Shown: piece by piece, positions 1 through 6,693 of the stretch
Layout of the letters: each line of letters starts with the position of its first letter
Position numbering within the stretch: the stretch's first letter is position 1
Assembly: GCA_016929735.1 (NCBI GenBank)
Contig: JAFGID010000064.1
Coordinates: 1 to 13,334, forward strand
DNA from: Ignavibacteriales bacterium
GTDB lineage: Bacteria > Bacteroidota > Ignavibacteria > Ignavibacteriales > Melioribacteraceae
Direction of reading: 5' to 3'
DNA: 13,334 bases
Translations under genes and position numbers: made by a program
Notes under the pieces: model-generated
Told to the model about the DNA's origin: nothing
The model's database searches: none
Seen by the model: only the letters and a program-made list of their open reading frames with translations

Positions 1-120
1 CTTGGGACATTATATTCGACAGGAATGTTTTACAGCAATGGAAACGTCCGAAAACCAAGAGCAAATCCACAAGCGAATGAGTTTGGGAGATTGGTGAAAG
101 GTATAATAAAATTATTTTAA
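1..120 (+). CDS. C-terminal end of an unrecognised protein (partial)
   Basis: Frame 1 is open from the window edge and stops with TAA at 118-120, leaving the last 39 residues of a gene that begins to the left. The fragment has plausible coding composition (a Gly/Tyr-rich start, then Arg-Lys-Pro-Arg, then a helical end with Glu-Phe-Gly-Arg-Leu-Val-Lys). I do not recognise the family from so short a tail. It converges on the metallo-beta-lactamase-fold gene with only 17 bp between the two stop codons, and no GC-rich terminator hairpin lies between them. Reality as a coding end is likely but not certain, because 120 bases is short. Confidence 0.55.
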   Translation, partial: LGTLYSTGMFYSNGNVRKPRANPQANEFGRLVKGIIKLF

Positions 121-137
121 AAGTAATTATATCGTGT

Positions 138-1028
138 CTATTCAAGTATATAAGTCTCACCAATATTTTTAATCATAACTTCAATATCATAGTTTGGAGC
201 AGATTTTAATAACCATTCAATTGGTTCGCGGAAAGGTTCATCACCTTGAGGGAAAGTCATTGTGTGTATGGGGATGATTTTATTTACATTCATATCTTTG
301 GTCATCATCAATGCTTCCTCAGGATTGCAATGAGCATATTTCCAAGGACTGTATGCACCGATTGGCATTATTGCTAAATCAATTTTAGCATCTCTCAAAG
401 TATCAAATTTATCAGAAAAACCGATATCTCCTGCAAATAAAATTTTTGCATCATTTTTGGAAATCACATATCCATTATAACTTCTTCCATCTTTGTAATA
501 TCCTTTTGAGCGGTCTTTCTCTGCTGGAATTCTACCACCCCAGTGTCTCCCCTCAACGCCCAAAAATTTAATATCCTTAATTTCAATAGTCTCCCTCCAG
601 TCTAATTCAATAATTTCTTTCCATTCTAAGTCATAAATAATATCCTTAGTATTGTAGGCAGTAATGGCAATAATTTCGTTTGGAAATTTTTCTGTTAGTT
701 CTGTTAAAGTCCAAGTGTCCATATGGTCGTAGTGTGCATGAGAGATTAAAACTATATCAGGTTTAGGTATCTCGTCAATTGTTAAGGCAGGTGGAACTAA
801 TCTCGCGGGACCGATATTCGTTCCGAGAATATATAATCCTATTCTATCAAATAATACAGGGTCAGTTAATATCCAAACACCAAAGAAATTCATCAAAATT
901 GTAGAATGTCCAATCCAGGTAATAGTAACATCTGTGTCATTCCATTCTGTGGGATTGGGTTTACAGATTTTATTTTGGGCATTAATAAGTGAAAAAGAAA
1001 ATATCAAACTTAATATAATTTTTTTCAT
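138..1028 (-). CDS. Secreted metallo-beta-lactamase-fold hydrolase (UlaG/NAPE-PLD-like)
   Basis: This 296-residue protein starts with a signal peptide (Met-Lys-Lys, a hydrophobic stretch to about residue 15, then Asn-Ala before Gln18), so it probably acts in the periplasm or outside the cell. The mature part is a metallo-beta-lactamase fold. The binuclear-metal motif H-A-H-Y-D-H is at 97-102, followed by further likely ligands His162 (in GRHW), Asp201 (in AGDIGF) and His255 (in IPIHTMTF). The block from MPIGAY to NPEEA (221-238, with His233) is typical of the branch containing UlaG lactonases and N-acyl-phosphatidylethanolamine phospholipase D. The substrate cannot be read from the sequence; a lipid or lactone is plausible. 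The ATG at 1026-1028 gives a full signal peptide, but the ribosome-binding site is weak. It is divergent from gpmI across a shared 141-bp control region. Confidence 0.9.
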   Translation of the reverse strand: MKKIILSLIFSFSLINAQNKICKPNPTEWNDTDVTITWIGHSTILMNFFGVWILTDPVLFDRIGLYILGTNIGPARLVPPALTIDEIPKPDIVLISHAHYDHMDTWTLTELTEKFPNEIIAITAYNTKDIIYDLEWKEIIELDWRETIEIKDIKFLGVEGRHWGGRIPAEKDRSKGYYKDGRSYNGYVISKNDAKILFAGDIGFSDKFDTLRDAKIDLAIMPIGAYSPWKYAHCNPEEALMMTKDMNVNKIIPIHTMTFPQGDEPFREPIEWLLKSAPNYDIEVMIKNIGETYILE

Positions 1029-1089
1029 ATTTACAAAATCTTTTTGGCTTTTATTATGGTATTAAATTTAATAATTAGTTCAGTTTTAT

Positions 1090-1097
1090 CAAAGGTA
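1090..1097 (-). promoter_or_regulatory. Candidate -7 element for the metallo-hydrolase gene
   Basis: Read on the minus strand these bases are TACCTTTG, an exact match to the Bacteroidota -7 consensus TAnnTTTG, about 60 bp upstream of the start at 1028. No TTTG is present at the expected -33 spacing, so this is a candidate only. Confidence 0.35.
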
Positions 1098-1103
1098 AAT
1101 CTA

Positions 1104-1120
1104 ATATTTTAGTAAAATAT
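1104..1120. promoter_or_regulatory. 17-bp palindrome between divergent promoters, candidate operator
   Basis: ATATTTTA and TAAAATAT flank a single central G, a perfect inverted repeat of two 8-bp arms. It lies between the candidate -7 elements of the two divergent genes (1090-1097 on minus, 1123-1130 on plus). It therefore sits in the spacer of both promoters, where a bound dimeric regulator could affect both. In such AT-rich DNA, chance palindromes are common, so the role is inferred. Confidence 0.4.
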
Positions 1121-1122
1121 CT

Positions 1123-1130
1123 TATTTTTG
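1123..1130 (+). promoter_or_regulatory. Candidate -7 element for gpmI
   Basis: TATTTTTG matches the Bacteroidota -7 consensus TAnnTTTG and lies 39 bp upstream of the gpmI ATG. No good -33 TTTG is seen 19-21 bp upstream; the 17-bp palindrome occupies that spacer instead. Confidence 0.4.
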
Positions 1131-1169
1131 CACACAAAATTTAATAATTTTTTTAATATTTGAGGAACT

Positions 1170-2798
1170 ATGAATTTAGAGCTAAAAAAACTTGAAAAGT
1201 TTCAAGGAAGAAGTGGTCCATTACTTTTAATTATTATGGATGGAATTGGGATTGGAAAGCATGACGAAAGCGATGCGGTGTTTTTAGCAAAAACGCCTAA
1301 TTTAGATAAATTATTTCAATCGAAATTGATGACACAATTAAAGGCACATGGTACTGCAGTTGGATTACCAAGCGATGATGATATGGGTAACAGTGAGGTA
1401 GGTCATAATGCATTCGGTGCAGGACGAGTTTTTGCACAAGGGGCTAAATTAGTTAATAACTCGATTGCTGACGGTTCGATATTTAAAACCGAAAATTGGA
1501 ATACAATAATTCAAAGAGGATTAAAAGGGAATATAATTCATTTGATTGGTTTACTCTCAGATGGAAATGTTCACTCTCATATTAAGCAACTATTTGCTTT
1601 AATAAATGATTGTGAGGTGAAAAAAGTCCCGAAAATTCGATTACACATTTTATTGGACGGTAGAGATGTGGGTGAAAAAACAGCACTTAAATATATCGAA
1701 AAAACCGAACAATTATTAGCAAAAATTAATTCAAACGGATTCTTCGATTATAAAATTGCTTCGGGTGGGGGTAGGATGGTTACGACTATGGATAGATATA
1801 ACGCAGATTGGATGGTTGTTAAAAGAGGATGGGATGCTCACGTATTAGGTAAAGCGAGAAAGTTCAAATCAGCGACTGAAGCAGTTAACACATATTATTC
1901 TGAAGATGAAAATATTACCGACCAATATTTACCTTCTTTTGTAATTGTCGATAGTAATGAAGAACCTGTCGGAAAAATAAAAGACGGTGATATTGTGATC
2001 TTTTTCAATTTCAGAGGTGATAGAGCAATAGAAATATCTCGAGCATTTGAAGAAAAAGAATTCAATGAATTCGATAGAGAATTTGTTCCTGATGTTTTTT
2101 ACGCAGGATTGATGCAATATGATGGTGATCTGAATATTCCGAAAAATTTTCTTGTAACTCCACCAGCAATTGATAAAACTGTAAGCGAATATTTATGCAG
2201 TGCCGGAGTTAAATCATTTGCAATTTCGGAGACTCAAAAATTTGGGCATGTTACATATTTCTGGAATGGAAATCGTTCGGGTTATATAGATGAAAAATTG
2301 GAAAAATATTTTGAAATACCTTCAGATAGAATTGAATTTGACAAAGCTCCAAAAATGAAAGCGGTTGAAATTACAGAGAAAACGATTGAGTTGCTTAACT
2401 CAAATGAATTTAGGTGGGGTAGAGTAAATTTTCCAAATGGTGATATGGTGGGACATACCGGTATTATGGAAGCAGCAATTGTTGCAGTTGAAACAGTTGA
2501 TAAATGTGTGGGTAGATTATTAGAAGAGGTTAAAAAACTAAATGGAATTGCAATCGTGACTGCTGACCATGGTAATGCTGATGAGATGTTTGATATTAAA
2601 AAAGGTGTAAAAAATGTGAAGACCGCTCATACTTTAAACCCTGTACCATTTATAATCTTTGATCCAGAGTATAATGGTAAATATAAAATGGCGAACATTG
2701 AAAACCCAGGCTTAACAAATTTGGCTAACACATTATTGAATTTGCTTGGTTTTCAAAGTGTTGAAGAATATGATAAATCATTGATTGAATTTATTTGA
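1170..2798 (+). CDS. gpmI: 2,3-bisphosphoglycerate-independent phosphoglycerate mutase, plant-type
   Basis: This cytoplasmic glycolytic enzyme interconverts 3- and 2-phosphoglycerate using two metal ions and a phosphoserine intermediate. All expected landmarks are visible: Asp24 in IIMDGIG; catalytic Ser75 in DMGNSEVGH; substrate-binding residues around H-S-H (134-136) and DGRD (162-165); SETQKFGHVTYFWNG (352-366, with Lys356 and His359); Asp424 and His428 in NGDMVGHTG; Asp465 and His466 in TADHGNAD; and His486. At 542 residues it is longer than the usual bacterial form of about 510. ASGGGRMVTTMDRY (197-210) and DWMVVKRGWDAHVLG (212-226) resemble the plant/trypanosomatid branch rather than the E. 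coli/Bacillus branch. The ATG follows a GAGGA ribosome-binding site at 1162-1166. Its stop overlaps the next gene by one base. Confidence 0.97.
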   Translation: MNLELKKLEKFQGRSGPLLLIIMDGIGIGKHDESDAVFLAKTPNLDKLFQSKLMTQLKAHGTAVGLPSDDDMGNSEVGHNAFGAGRVFAQGAKLVNNSIADGSIFKTENWNTIIQRGLKGNIIHLIGLLSDGNVHSHIKQLFALINDCEVKKVPKIRLHILLDGRDVGEKTALKYIEKTEQLLAKINSNGFFDYKIASGGGRMVTTMDRYNADWMVVKRGWDAHVLGKARKFKSATEAVNTYYSEDENITDQYLPSFVIVDSNEEPVGKIKDGDIVIFFNFRGDRAIEISRAFEEKEFNEFDREFVPDVFYAGLMQYDGDLNIPKNFLVTPPAIDKTVSEYLCSAGVKSFAISETQKFGHVTYFWNGNRSGYIDEKLEKYFEIPSDRIEFDKAPKMKAVEITEKTIELLNSNEFRWGRVNFPNGDMVGHTGIMEAAIVAVETVDKCVGRLLEEVKKLNGIAIVTADHGNADEMFDIKKGVKNVKTAHTLNPVPFIIFDPEYNGKYKMANIENPGLTNLANTLLNLLGFQSVEEYDKSLIEFI

Positions 2799-3553
2799 TG
2801 AATCTCTATAAATCCAAAGATGGAATTTGTAATTCTATTGTATTTTTGGCTCCAGCTCTAAATGTCAAAGAGGATAAGTATTTTTCTTTAACTGAAGAAT
2901 TACGAAATCATAAAACAGATGTCAATATTATTTCAATAAATGATTTTGAAAAAGATAAAGAATCTACAATTAAAAAAACTACTCATGAATTTTTGGAAAG
3001 TTACAGAAGAGAATCAAAGGTAAAAGAAGTACCAATTTATTTTATTGGTTATTCGTTTGGTGCACTACTTGGTCTTTATTTACTGCAAAATTATTCTAGT
3101 GATATTAAATTTGATAAAATGGTCTTGGTGGCTCCAGCAATAGCTTTTCGTATTATTCCTAATATAAGTAAAAATATTTCGGCAATACCATTAAATTTTT
3201 CTTTAGCAAGTTTAACTCCAAAAAATTATAGAATCTACGATAAAATACCTATATTTCTTTATAGAATTGTATCACAATTGAATAAAAAATTAAGAGAAGA
3301 AAGATTTAAAAATTTAAATATTCCGACAAAAATATTTATTAGTCCCAAAGATGAGTTCATTAGCTATAAAGGAATTCAAAATATAATACCGAGATATAAT
3401 TTAGCAAACTGGAATATTGTTAAAATAAAAAATGAGAAGAAAAAGGGATTGAAAGATTTTTATCATTTAATAGCAGATAAAAATACACTTGGTGAAACAG
3501 AATGGTCATTGTTTTTGAGTGAAGTAAAAGAATTTTTCAGGGTTAAGTGTTGA
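2798..3553 (+). CDS. Alpha/beta-fold hydrolase, probable serine esterase
   Basis: This 251-residue cytoplasmic protein has an alpha/beta-hydrolase layout. The nucleophile elbow G-Y-S-F-G puts Ser86 as nucleophile (84-88), after the strand PIYFI. Asp185 in SPKDEF and His223 in FYHLI are well placed for the acid and base of the triad. No signal peptide or membrane segment is evident, and the substrate is unknown. I use ATG 2798 rather than the TTG one codon earlier. This ATG shares its A with the TGA stop of gpmI (TGATG), a classic sign of translational coupling, so the two are almost certainly co-transcribed. A link to glycolysis is not implied by the sequence. It resembles carboxylesterases and S33-type hydrolases only in general pattern. 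Confidence 0.8.
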   Translation: MNLYKSKDGICNSIVFLAPALNVKEDKYFSLTEELRNHKTDVNIISINDFEKDKESTIKKTTHEFLESYRRESKVKEVPIYFIGYSFGALLGLYLLQNYSSDIKFDKMVLVAPAIAFRIIPNISKNISAIPLNFSLASLTPKNYRIYDKIPIFLYRIVSQLNKKLREERFKNLNIPTKIFISPKDEFISYKGIQNIIPRYNLANWNIVKIKNEKKKGLKDFYHLIADKNTLGETEWSLFLSEVKEFFRVKC

Positions 3554-3568
3554 TAGAAGTTCACAATC

Positions 3569-3609
3569 AGTTTAGTAATATTTGATTTATATTCTAAGTT
3601 CAGTAATAT
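3569..3609 (+). repeat. Imperfect 13-bp direct repeat upstream of the porin-like gene
   Basis: AGTTTAGTAATAT at 3569-3581 recurs as AGTTCAGTAATAT at 3597-3609, differing at one of 13 positions, with a 28-bp period. It lies in the 146-bp gap before the PorV/PorQ-like gene and could be a pair of regulator sites or chance in AT-rich DNA. No convincing promoter or terminator was seen in this gap. Confidence 0.3.
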
Positions 3610-3699
3610 AATAAAGAGGATTTGTCCAAAATATTTGTCTTGACAATTTAAAGTATTTTACGAAATTTGAAACTGAAATTAAAATCATTTAGTGGAATT

Positions 3700-4755
3700 A
3701 TGGCTAATAAAATTAAATCTTGTCTGCTTGTTTTTCTGTTAATGCTTTCCTTTTGCGATATAGTATTAGCACAAAGAAGTAGTCCTTATATTGCTAAATA
3801 TGCGGGCGAATTTTTAGCAATTGGTGTAGGGGGTAGAGGACTTGGAATGGGTGGAGCTCAGGTTGCAGCTGTAAATGATATTACCTCTGGATATTGGAAT
3901 CCTGCCGGATTGGCTTTTATTGATTATCCTCAGGTAGCCCTTATGCACGAAGAACACTTCGGGGATTTAGTAAACTATAACTATGGTGCAGTTGCAATTC
4001 CTTTCGGAACAGATATGAGTTTTTCAATAAGTGCAATAAGAGTAGCAGTTGATGGAATTCCTGATACCCGAGCAGCTCTTTACGATGCAAATAACGATGG
4101 AATTTTAGATATTCTTAGTGATAGATTAGATTACTCAAAAATTACTGAATTCAGTAATGCTGATTGGGCGTTCTATTTTACCTTTGCAAAGCGACAATCG
4201 GATAATTTTTATTGGGGTGCAAATGTAAAAGTTCTTAATCGCAACATAGCCGAATATTCTGCCTTGGGTATAGGATTCGATTTAGGTGCTATCTATATGC
4301 CATTTGAGAATTTTTCTTTTGGTGCAAATTTACAAGATATAACAACAACATTAGTATCCTGGAATACAGGAATTAATGAATTAATATCTCCGACCGTTAA
4401 AGTTGGTGCAGCATATAAAATTAATATATTTGGTTTTCATATTACTCCTGCATTCGATTGCGATGTCCGATTTGAAAATCGTAGGTTTGCTTCAAATATG
4501 AATATTGGTTTTGTGAGTTTTGATTTTCATTCTGGATTGGAATTTAATTATAAAAATATTGTTTATGTCCGAGGTGGCTATAATGATGTTAAGCAATTTT
4601 CGATTGGGACTGGAATAAAATTACCAAAATTGAATATTGATTATTCATACGCACAATTTAACGCTTCAAGTTATGATGCTTTACCGCCTTCACATAGAAT
4701 ATCATTAATATTTACACTTGAAGAACCGAAACATCAGAGAGATGTTAAATATTAA
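3700..4755 (+). CDS. PorV/PorQ-family (UPF0164-like) outer-membrane beta-barrel protein
   Basis: This 351-residue protein has a signal peptide (a Lys-containing N-terminus, hydrophobic core about 9-23, cleavage likely after Val-Leu-Ala24). Next comes the hallmark segment of this family, GGRGLGMGGAQVA then SGYWNPAGL (44-71), seen in PorV, PorQ and relatives with a FadL-like barrel. The remainder alternates short hydrophobic strands and aromatic residues as expected for an outer-membrane barrel. In type IX secretion PorV carries cargo to the attachment machinery, but this paralogous family is large and the exact role here is unknown. Residues 129-137 (D-A-N-N-D-G-I-L-D) form a calcium-loop-like insert. 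I chose the ATG at 3700, preceded by GTGGA, because it gives a clean signal peptide; an in-frame TTG lies 33 bp upstream. A terminator follows at 4792. Confidence 0.88.
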   Translation: MANKIKSCLLVFLLMLSFCDIVLAQRSSPYIAKYAGEFLAIGVGGRGLGMGGAQVAAVNDITSGYWNPAGLAFIDYPQVALMHEEHFGDLVNYNYGAVAIPFGTDMSFSISAIRVAVDGIPDTRAALYDANNDGILDILSDRLDYSKITEFSNADWAFYFTFAKRQSDNFYWGANVKVLNRNIAEYSALGIGFDLGAIYMPFENFSFGANLQDITTTLVSWNTGINELISPTVKVGAAYKINIFGFHITPAFDCDVRFENRRFASNMNIGFVSFDFHSGLEFNYKNIVYVRGGYNDVKQFSIGTGIKLPKLNIDYSYAQFNASSYDALPPSHRISLIFTLEEPKHQRDVKY

Positions 4756-4758
4756 AAA

Positions 4759-4790
4759 TTTGTTGGTTTAAAATATTTAAATTATATTTG
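4759..4790 (+). promoter_or_regulatory. Candidate Bacteroidota sigma-A promoter for the lipoprotein gene
   Basis: TTTG at 4759-4762 and TATATTTG at 4783-4790 match the Bacteroidota -33 (TTTG) and -7 (TAnnTTTG) elements with 20 bp between them, which is the preferred spacing. Transcription would begin near 4795-4799, inside the adjoining terminator hairpin, about 40 bp before the lipoprotein ATG. It is the best promoter match in the window. Confidence 0.55.
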
Positions 4791-4791
4791 T

Positions 4792-4814
4792 GGGAGAGTC
4801 TTTCTCCCTTTTTT
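4792..4814 (+). terminator. Rho-independent terminator after the PorV/PorQ-like gene
   Basis: GGGAGA (4792-4797) pairs with TCTCCC (4803-4808) around a five-base loop and is followed directly by six T residues (4809-4814). It lies 36 bp after the stop of the porin-like gene and stands out as a GC-rich stem in AT-rich DNA. Confidence 0.75.
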
Positions 4815-4835
4815 ATTTTTTGGTAATAGAATTAT

Positions 4836-5414
4836 ATGATAAGAAACATTTTCGTTATTTTAATTTTATTTTTAATCTATTCTTGTACAACAACAATCCA
4901 AGAATCAGAAGAATTAACAGATTTTCCTACGACTTATCCTATGACTTCGAAAACCGCAAATTCATTAACATCCAACCTAAAAATGAGTGTACCAGAGGGT
5001 TGGTTTGCAACGGAGGATAATGAATTTAATCGTGTGGACTTATGGTTAGTACGTGATGATTACAGTGCTTCAATTAATCTTATCCCAATTAATTTAGACG
5101 AGAAGTTATCTTTTGAAATTAAAAATTATGATTTGAAATTCATCCTGGATATTTCAAAAATTATGAGGAAGAATAATCTAGCAAATAATTTTAATCTAAT
5201 AGGAAAGGACGAGTTCTTTAAAATTAACAATAGGGATTTTGTGGCTTACCAATATACAGATAGTAAAGGAATCAAAGCAAGGGTTGTAATATTTAATTAT
5301 GCTGGAAGTTTTTATGAGCTTTCCGCTATTTCATCAGTTGACATTGGTAAGACAAAAGTTGACTTGAAAGAATTGTTTACTGTTCAAAATTCAATTCTTT
5401 CGACAATTAGATAA
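4836..5414 (+). CDS. Small lipoprotein, PsbP-like in outline
   Basis: This 192-residue protein starts with a lipoprotein signal: Met-Ile-Arg-Asn, a hydrophobic run to residue 14, and a lipobox L-I-Y-S-C with Cys17 as the likely lipidated residue, followed by a Ser/Thr/Glu-rich linker to about 48. The mature domain begins at MSVPEGWF (50-57) and alternates beta-strand-like segments, ending with YAGSFYELSAIS (155-166). That outline recalls PsbP-like/DUF1795 domains, but the match is only by pattern and no function is assigned. It is anchored to a membrane on the periplasmic or outer side. The ATG at 4836 has no strong ribosome-binding site. It lies behind its own candidate promoter and 35 bp before the M24 peptidase gene, so the two may form one transcript. 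Confidence 0.75.
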   Translation: MIRNIFVILILFLIYSCTTTIQESEELTDFPTTYPMTSKTANSLTSNLKMSVPEGWFATEDNEFNRVDLWLVRDDYSASINLIPINLDEKLSFEIKNYDLKFILDISKIMRKNNLANNFNLIGKDEFFKINNRDFVAYQYTDSKGIKARVVIFNYAGSFYELSAISSVDIGKTKVDLKELFTVQNSILSTIR

Positions 5415-5449
5415 TAATTTTCATATTTAAAAAGAATTTAGGAGAATTT

Positions 5450-6649
5450 ATGAGTAGAGAGATGGTTTTAGAAAAGATTAATCAAGCTGTTCAGGTTTTA
5501 AATGAAAAGGGAATTGATATGTGGATAACATTTGTTCGTGAGATGGGTATAATTCCAGATCCAATGAAAGATTTTATTATTGGAACAAATTGTACTTGGC
5601 AATCTGCATTTATTATTACTAGAACTGGCGATACCTATGCGATTGTTGGTTCTTTAGAAGTACCAAATATGAAGGTTGTCGGTACTTACAAAAATGTTAT
5701 TGGATATTTGAAATCAATAAAAGAAAATTTAATTGAAGTAATTGACAAGCATAATCCTGAAAAAATTGCGATAAATTTTTCACGTAATTCAGCTTTATCT
5801 GATGGATTGACATATGGTATGTATTTGGAACTGACTAATCATCTTAAAAGTACTGATTATATTGAAAAACTTGTTTCGTCGGAAGAAATTATTGCAGCAT
5901 TGCGTGGTAGAAAGTCACCAATGGAAATATCATTATTAAGAGAAGCAGTTTCAGAAACGATAAAAATATTTGAAGAGGTAGGACGTTTTATGAGGCCAGG
6001 ATTAACAGAAAAGCAAGTCGCTGCATATATGCAAAATGTTACAAAGCAAAAAGGTTTTGGATTGTCGTGGGAAAGGGAATACTGTCCATCAGTATTTACA
6101 GGTCCGGACACTGCTGGTGCTCACTCAGGACCAACAGACAGAGAAATCAGAAATGGTCATGTGTTAAATATTGATTTCGGGATAAAATTTAGAGGATATT
6201 GTTCTGATTTACAAAGGACTTGGTATATTTTAAGAGAGAAAGAAGATGTTCCACCCGAACAAGTTGTTAGAGGTTTTAATGTAATTAAGGAAGCTATTCA
6301 ATTAGCAGCTAAGGAATTAAAACCGGGTAAACTCGGATGGGAAATAGACGACATCGCAAGACAATATATTGTACGTAGTGGATATGAAGAGTATCCGCAT
6401 GCATTGGGACATCAAATCGGACGAGTTGCTCATGATGGTGGTGGAGCTTTACTTGCACCTAAGTGGGAAAGATATGGGAACTTACCTTTTATTCCAATTG
6501 AAGAGGGACAAGTATTTACACTTGAGCCTCGTTTAACAATTAAAGATTATGGTATTGCAACAATTGAAGAAGAAGTTATAGTTACGAAAGATGGATGCGA
6601 ATTTATATCACCATTACAAACAGAAATATTTTTAATTAAAAGCGAATAG
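5450..6649 (+). CDS. M24-family metallopeptidase (Xaa-Pro aminopeptidase-like)
   Basis: This 399-residue cytoplasmic enzyme has the two-part build of Xaa-Pro aminopeptidases and prolidases: an N-terminal creatinase-type domain (about 1-155) and a C-terminal pita-bread catalytic domain (about 160-395). The five expected metal ligands of the family are visible as Asp242 in NIDFG, Asp253 in CSDLQRT, His321 in ALGHQIG, Glu359 in LEPRL and Glu373 in TIEEE. His328 in VAHDGGG fits the substrate-binding region. It should release N-terminal residues preceding proline or split X-Pro dipeptides; the precise preference cannot be told. The ATG follows an AGGAGA ribosome-binding site (5440-5445). No signal peptide is present. 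A strong hairpin terminator follows. Confidence 0.9.
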   Translation: MSREMVLEKINQAVQVLNEKGIDMWITFVREMGIIPDPMKDFIIGTNCTWQSAFIITRTGDTYAIVGSLEVPNMKVVGTYKNVIGYLKSIKENLIEVIDKHNPEKIAINFSRNSALSDGLTYGMYLELTNHLKSTDYIEKLVSSEEIIAALRGRKSPMEISLLREAVSETIKIFEEVGRFMRPGLTEKQVAAYMQNVTKQKGFGLSWEREYCPSVFTGPDTAGAHSGPTDREIRNGHVLNIDFGIKFRGYCSDLQRTWYILREKEDVPPEQVVRGFNVIKEAIQLAAKELKPGKLGWEIDDIARQYIVRSGYEEYPHALGHQIGRVAHDGGGALLAPKWERYGNLPFIPIEEGQVFTLEPRLTIKDYGIATIEEEVIVTKDGCEFISPLQTEIFLIKSE

Positions 6650-6659
6650 TTTAGAAATT

Positions 6660-6692
6660 AACAACCCTACAGAGAAATGTAGGGTTGTTTTT
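6660..6692 (+). terminator. Strong hairpin terminator between convergent genes
   Basis: AACAACCCTACA (6660-6671) pairs perfectly over 12 bp with TGTAGGGTTGTT (6678-6689) around a six-base loop, and a T run continues to 6692. It sits 10 bp after the M24 peptidase stop and 4 bp from the hslU stop on the other strand. It may stop transcription from both sides, although the minus-strand tail is a poorer T tract. Confidence 0.88.
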
Positions 6693-6693
6693 A

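Noticed and set aside
1343..1357. GGCAC...TGC resembling a sigma-54 -24/-12 promoter
   Set aside because: The GG to GC spacing is 11 rather than 10 bases, and it lies well inside gpmI coding sequence.
3640..3645. TTGACA, a perfect sigma-70 -35 box upstream of the PorV/PorQ-like gene
   Set aside because: No acceptable -10 hexamer at 16-18 bp and no TAnnTTTG at a suitable distance, so no promoter is called.
3667..3699. Upstream in-frame TTG start for the PorV/PorQ-like gene
   Set aside because: It adds eleven residues ahead of a normal signal peptide; the ATG at 3700 has a GTGGA site and gives a standard signal sequence.
4790..5020. 76-codon open frame overlapping the lipoprotein start
   Set aside because: It overlaps the lipoprotein in another frame, begins inside the terminator region and has no recognisable features.
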